Shown: piece after piece, positions 60,297 to 64,000 of the stretch
Position numbering within the stretch: position 1 is the first letter of the stretch
Layout of the letters: each line of letters begins with the position of its first letter
NCBI GenBank assembly: GCA_021209875.1
Contig: JAGYVD010000007.1
Span: forward strand, 1,178,001-1,242,000
Origin: Rosellinia necatrix
Taxonomy: Eukaryota > Ascomycota > Sordariomycetes > Xylariales > Xylariaceae
Length of the DNA stretch: 64,000 nt
Direction: 5' to 3'
The notes under the pieces: generated by a model
What the model saw: only the letters and a program-made list of their open reading frames with translations
Databases searched by the model: none
Told to the model about the DNA's origin: nothing
Made by a program: the position numbers and the translations under genes

Positions 60297-60796
60297 CACA
60301 AGTGCACCAAGGCCAGACAGGCATGACCCATACCGCAGGATGGGACCCGTTTCCTGCGCGCAATTTGTAAGAAACAGAACGGTCCCTGACCCTGGACCAT
60401 GGGGTCGCTATTGTTGGAATGCCCATGCCGGCTGGCCCACGGCCATTTAGTGCACACCACACTACACTATGATGCGCATTAGCGTTTCTCGATGGACCGG
60501 GGCCAAACTGGTGAACCGGTCCTGTACATATGCATGGCATTATTGAGATTGCGACCCTGCGCGCTTTAGCCTCTCAAACGTCGTCCGGCCCAGGCAGATC
60601 TTCTTATTACAGGCATCACTCTCAAACGAAAACGCCCGACCGGGGAGGCACGCAACTACGTGGCTGAGATGCCATGGAGCGACGAGATATGGTGATTCGC
60701 CGATCATGCAGGAGAGAGGTGTGGCTCGTTAGTAGCACATATATGCGTCGTCTATAGCACTACATACTATTGGTCACCCCTTTGGGCCTATAGTTC

Positions 60797-61979
60797 TCAA
60801 TCTACCGGGGGCGACTCCAATGGCTCGTCCGGGGGCGTCATGTATGGCCCGTTTTGGCATGTCGAGCCGCCGGCCTTGTCTGGGCCTGTTTGCCCATCGG
60901 CGCCATCGACGGCATCGACGCCATCGGAGTCGTTGTTGGCATCTGCCGTCTTCTCAGCTCTCTCCCTGGCTGGGTCCGCACTTTCCTCTTTAGCTGGGTC
61001 CGTAGCGGCGTCCTTAGCGGCGTCCTTGGCTGTATCCCTAGCTGGAGCTGGACTATCCCTAGCCGGAGTATTGGTAGCCGTTTCCTTGGTCGTATCTGTG
61101 GCCGTATCTGTGGCCGTATCTGTTGTGGTAGTCGTATCTGTAGCTGTAGTCGTATTTGTAGGTGTAGTCGTATCTGTAGCTGTGGCCGTATCTGTGGCCG
61201 TCTCCTTGGCTGCTCCTTCTGACGTCTCCTTGGTCCCCTCCTCCGACGTCTCCTTGTCCGCGGGCAGCTGCAGCTGCGGTTTGGGGGTTCGCATCTCTAC
61301 TCGCAACAGCTCGATCTCCAGAACCGGTGTTCCCTCTGGCACCTTGTCTTTCAGATGATCCCCGTCAATATCAAAATACAGGGCCCAAAAGTTGCCCTCC
61401 TTGACAGCCAAGAAACCCTCCCAGCCACCGAATGTCAGCCTGCGGTCTTGACGCGTGCAATCCCAGGGGACCGGCCAGTTGTCGTCGGCCCAAGACCGGT
61501 TGCCGAACTTCAACTCGTAGCTCCATCGGTCCACATAGATCCAGTTCATCACCGGAGGATCGTCAGAGATGGTAGAGACGAGACCGGATAAGTTGGTCTC
61601 TGGGTATGGGAGATAGTACCCTGCGAAGGGATGCCCAAACGGTTGGTCATGGTGGGTCCCGGTGTCGATGTAGAGCTGTAAGAGCGCGCGTTTGTCAACG
61701 CCTCGCTGATTACATACGCCTCGGCTGGGCACGCCTGCCTCGGCTGGGGAAAGGGGGAGGTTGGGAGGGGGGAGAGATACGCACCTTGTCGCCCGAAAGT
61801 ACGACTCGTCTACCCTCGAGCGTGGAGCTGTATTCGCACGACTTGAGGCACCGAACGATCATATTGTTCTTACGACTCCTGTGCTCCCTTTTCCTCGCGT
61901 CGGACTGGATGTGCTTGATCGCCTCTGATGCACCGAAGACGGTCGCAAAAGCGACCAGGAATGAAAGCTCATTGCTCAT
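60797..61979 (-). CDS. Conserved fungal protein of unknown function with Thr-rich tail
   Basis: 357 residues in two exons (61979-61785, 61675-60797). The first exon begins MSNELSFLVAFATVFGASEAIKH and carries a short hydrophobic N-terminus, which could be a membrane anchor, then a basic RKREHRSRKNN stretch. The splice joins VVLSGDK to LYIDTG. The conserved core (residues about 65-190) contains HPFAGYYLPYPE, APPVMNWIYVD-type sequence here DPPVMNWIYVDRWSYELKFG, CTRQDRRLTFGGWEGFLAV and FWALYFD. I recall this core from uncharacterised fungal proteins. The remaining 150 residues are Thr/Ala/Asp/Glu low complexity coded by a minisatellite. No catalytic motif is seen. The N-terminus and core are well supported; the tail length may vary between strains. 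Confidence 0.8.
61066..61212. repeat. Coding minisatellite (GTATCTGTGGCC-type units)
   Basis: Imperfect 12- and 6-base units built from GTATCT, GTGGCC and GTAGTC. They encode the Thr-Asp/Ala-Thr run of the tail. Unit lengths are multiples of three. Confidence 0.88.
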
Positions 61980-63156
61980 CTTGGTGGTTTGTCCTCCGCT
62001 TTCTCGAGACGTCTCTAAGAGCCAGGCTAGAGTTGATATGAGATGGAGAACATGGAATGTCAGTTGTCTGATCGTGAGCTTCCCTATGTGCTCGCTGGTA
62101 GGCCCGGGGTAGGACGAAACCGCATGCTGCGTATCGGAAGCGTCTGCCCGTTTGGTTCGGTGCCACAGCCTATCCCTCGATCGATGTCGTTCGATCCCAA
62201 CTTCTTGGTACCTAACCAAATTTGACAATGGCCAGGAAGACGCACAGTAAATTCGAAGGATTGCGCTAGCATGGACGAGCGTTGTTGTAGCTGCACGAAC
62301 CTCCCATCATAATGCCGGTTAAGCAAACTTCGCTTCTATACCCCCTATATTATGTGCGGCTGATGGTATAGACAGGGGTCCGCCCTGTACGTAATCGGGA
62401 GGGGTCTCCCCCGGACCTTCTGGACAGCAGGTAGATCTCGCATGGAGTGCGGGAGAGCGCGCGGGCGTATCATCCGTAGTATCCGTAACCATGCCCGTCT
62501 TCAGGGCCCCGCATTATTGGCCGTCGTTATGGTTGACAACAAAGCATAATCTAGACGAGGATCGGCCTTGTATCTCGGGACAGCAACGTGTCACTTGTAC
62601 GGGACCGTCCGATTCATCGACTACATGGCATGCTTTCGATCATACGATTGAGATCCGAATCTGGCAAAGCCTCCCAAATGTGTGCTTTAGGGAGAGGGAG
62701 CGACGGCACCATCGCTCCCTGGGCACGGAGTTCGCACTGAGGCGCAACAACGCTCACCCTGCAGAGACGCGTGAGACTCGAGCCCGAGATACACAACCGC
62801 AGCCATCGGGAAGAGTTAGACCAGGTCCGGCTATGACTTTGGGTGCGAGTCTGGCATCTCGGCGAGATGGGTGAGTTGTATAAAGAGGACCGACAACGTC
62901 CCTCAAACCACTCTCGTTTTATCCCATCATCATCACCATCAACACGGATCCTCCCCATTCGCCTCTTCCACCTCAACAACTCGCTGATATCAGCACTGAG
63001 CTTGCTGGTAAAAAGAGACTTTCACGTCCTCCAACTCCGCCTCGAACTTCTTCCCGCCACGCCAATAGCGTAATACCAGACTCACCGAAGCTACCAGCTC
63101 GGATTCTACGCCGCAAACCCAAGCGTTCCTCGCTCAGACTCTCACAAACCTTCACA
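61980..63156. other. Intergenic between divergent genes
   Basis: 1.2 kb upstream of two divergent starts. Reading frames on the minus strand (62228-61710) run through exon 1 of the previous gene and its leader. The part 62870-63156 is C/T-rich, as in many fungal promoters and leaders. Confidence 0.65.
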
Positions 63157-63650
63157 ATGGCTTCTCCGTAAGTTGCCTTGCTTCCTTCGGCGCCGGCCAA
63201 TAGCGCCTCGCCCGAAAAATTCTCGAGGCACATTGGCTAATCCGCATCGCGATCCAGCGTCAAGACCGCTCCCCCCACCTCCCTCGACCGCAACGACCGA
63301 TTCGGCGCTGACGGCTCCCTGGCCCAGAGCGGCCTCCCGATGCCCGGTCTCTCTGGCCGTGCCAACTCCCCCACTGGTGAGTAGCCGACCAACCTCATCC
63401 CTCCCCCGCCGCAGCCGGTCTCCCCCCCCTGTTCGCCGGGACATGGGACCGGGGCCTTTCCCCACACTGCTTGGTTAACTGACGGCTAACCAAAAGGTGA
63501 CAATCCACAGGCAACCTCCTCAAGGGACCCGTTGACGATGACGGAAAGCTCAAGAATGCCGCCCTCATGGTTGGCATCAAGCTTGACCTCGAGGCCGAAG
63601 TCCACCTCACAGCCCGCGTCCGCGGTGACATCCTCGTGGGCCTATACTAA
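63157..63650 (+). CDS. Small conserved fungal protein (89 residues)
   Basis: Three exons, 63157-63167, 63258-63376 and 63511-63650, with consistent phases. MASP joins VKTAPPTSLDRNDRFGADGSLAQ, then SPTG joins NLLKGPVDDDGKLKNAALM. The C-terminal 35 residues (MVGIKLDLEAEVHLTARVRGDILVGLY) look like a short amphipathic beta-rich segment ending directly at the stop. Intron 1 starts after only 11 coding bases. I recall similar short proteins in related fungi but no function. There is no signal peptide or membrane segment. Exon sequence is GC-rich with regular codon use, which supports a real gene despite the size. Confidence 0.78.
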
Positions 63651-64000
63651 GTGTGGATACCACACGCAGCCGCAGCCGCAACAACAACAACAACAGCAGC
63701 ACTGCGGTGTCTCCGCCGGGCTCGGCGGCAACGACCCCCTCATAACGGGGCTCTTCTTCCTCGGCGGATCGAAGTCCGATGACGGGAACGAGTTTCAGTT
63801 TGGCAACATGCGGGTGCGTCTGCAGACGAGCAGCCAGGGCTTCGTGGTCGGCGTGGGACACGGGTCTGTTTCGATCCTCCGAATGACGCTGCGGTTCACC
63901 ATCAATTTCAATAACGGGAAGGATTTCGGATTGGACGGGGAAAAAGAGGGCATGGGAACGGATCAGGATCGGGGTTCAGCAACAGGAAAAAGCGAGAATG
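63651..64000. other. 3' flank of the small protein gene, no gene seen
   Basis: Contains a GCAGCC/CAACAA repeat (63666-63700). The frame is not open across it in continuation of the upstream gene. A minus-strand frame (63861-63607) is not convincing. Confidence 0.5.

Larger units (their letters stand above)
57886..60796. other. Gene-free, satellite-rich region
   Basis: 2.9 kb with no credible gene but an exceptional density of simple repeats, listed separately. A GTGTAGTGTA-like motif and its complement TACACTACAC recur across 58310-60480. ORFs in this part are translated repeats. Confidence 0.75.

Noticed and set aside
1..64000. CRISPR arrays, integrons or bacterial operon features
   Set aside because: Intron-rich eukaryotic genes throughout; the tandem arrays have no spacer-repeat structure.
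1..64000. Intact transposable element
   Set aside because: No reverse transcriptase, integrase or transposase frame and no long terminal or inverted repeats were seen in the gene-free stretches.

Overview
The window is genomic DNA of a filamentous ascomycete (Pezizomycotina, most likely Sordariomycetes). Genes are mostly broken by short introns of about 50-120 bases, with GTANGT-type donors, CTAAC/CTGAC branch sites and YAG acceptors. The proteins are fungal families: COP9 subunit 3, replication protein A 70 kDa subunit, fungal opsin, Clr5-ankyrin protein, Pth11-like receptor, and fungal patatin and NmrA-like proteins. Coordinates below come from hand-spliced models in which reading frame and family similarity agree across each junction; they were not checked against transcripts or databases.

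Layout. 1-1162: 5' part of a microbial-type opsin (minus), running off the window. 3307-4893: COP9 signalosome subunit 3, tail to tail with rfa1 (8172-5970), which shares a divergent promoter region with a dienelactone hydrolase-type gene (9107-10292). That gene converges on a quinone oxidoreductase (11734-10479). 13915-12680: a fungal zinc-finger-like protein. 19212-15532: a Clr5-ankyrin protein, followed by a second ankyrin gene (21543-20424) and a secreted protein (23291-22282).

26-35.5 kb is the accessory-looking part: a reductase with a frameshift, a 2-isopropylmalate synthase paralogue with an internal deletion, an intact short-chain dehydrogenase, and a MOSC/flavin/2Fe-2S fusion reductase. 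A conserved protein of unknown function (37656-35926) and a 4.1-kb gene-free stretch follow. Then come glutamine synthetase (41805-43825), a Pth11-like membrane receptor (44998-46293), a 13-exon HEXXH protein with an in-frame stop (51353-47525), a patatin-like protein (53452-55510), an NmrA-like protein (56099-57885), a 2.9-kb block packed with micro- and minisatellites, a conserved protein with a Thr-rich tail (61979-60797) and an 89-residue conserved protein (63157-63650).

Most neighbours are functionally unrelated, so no operon-like or clear biosynthetic cluster logic is visible. Two themes stand out: simple-sequence repeats that have expanded inside reading frames, mainly where conserved enzymes tolerate them, and at least three genes carrying single inactivating lesions (frameshift, internal deletion, nonsense codon) in otherwise well-kept sequence. 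I found no convincing tRNA, rRNA, CRISPR array or intact transposon.
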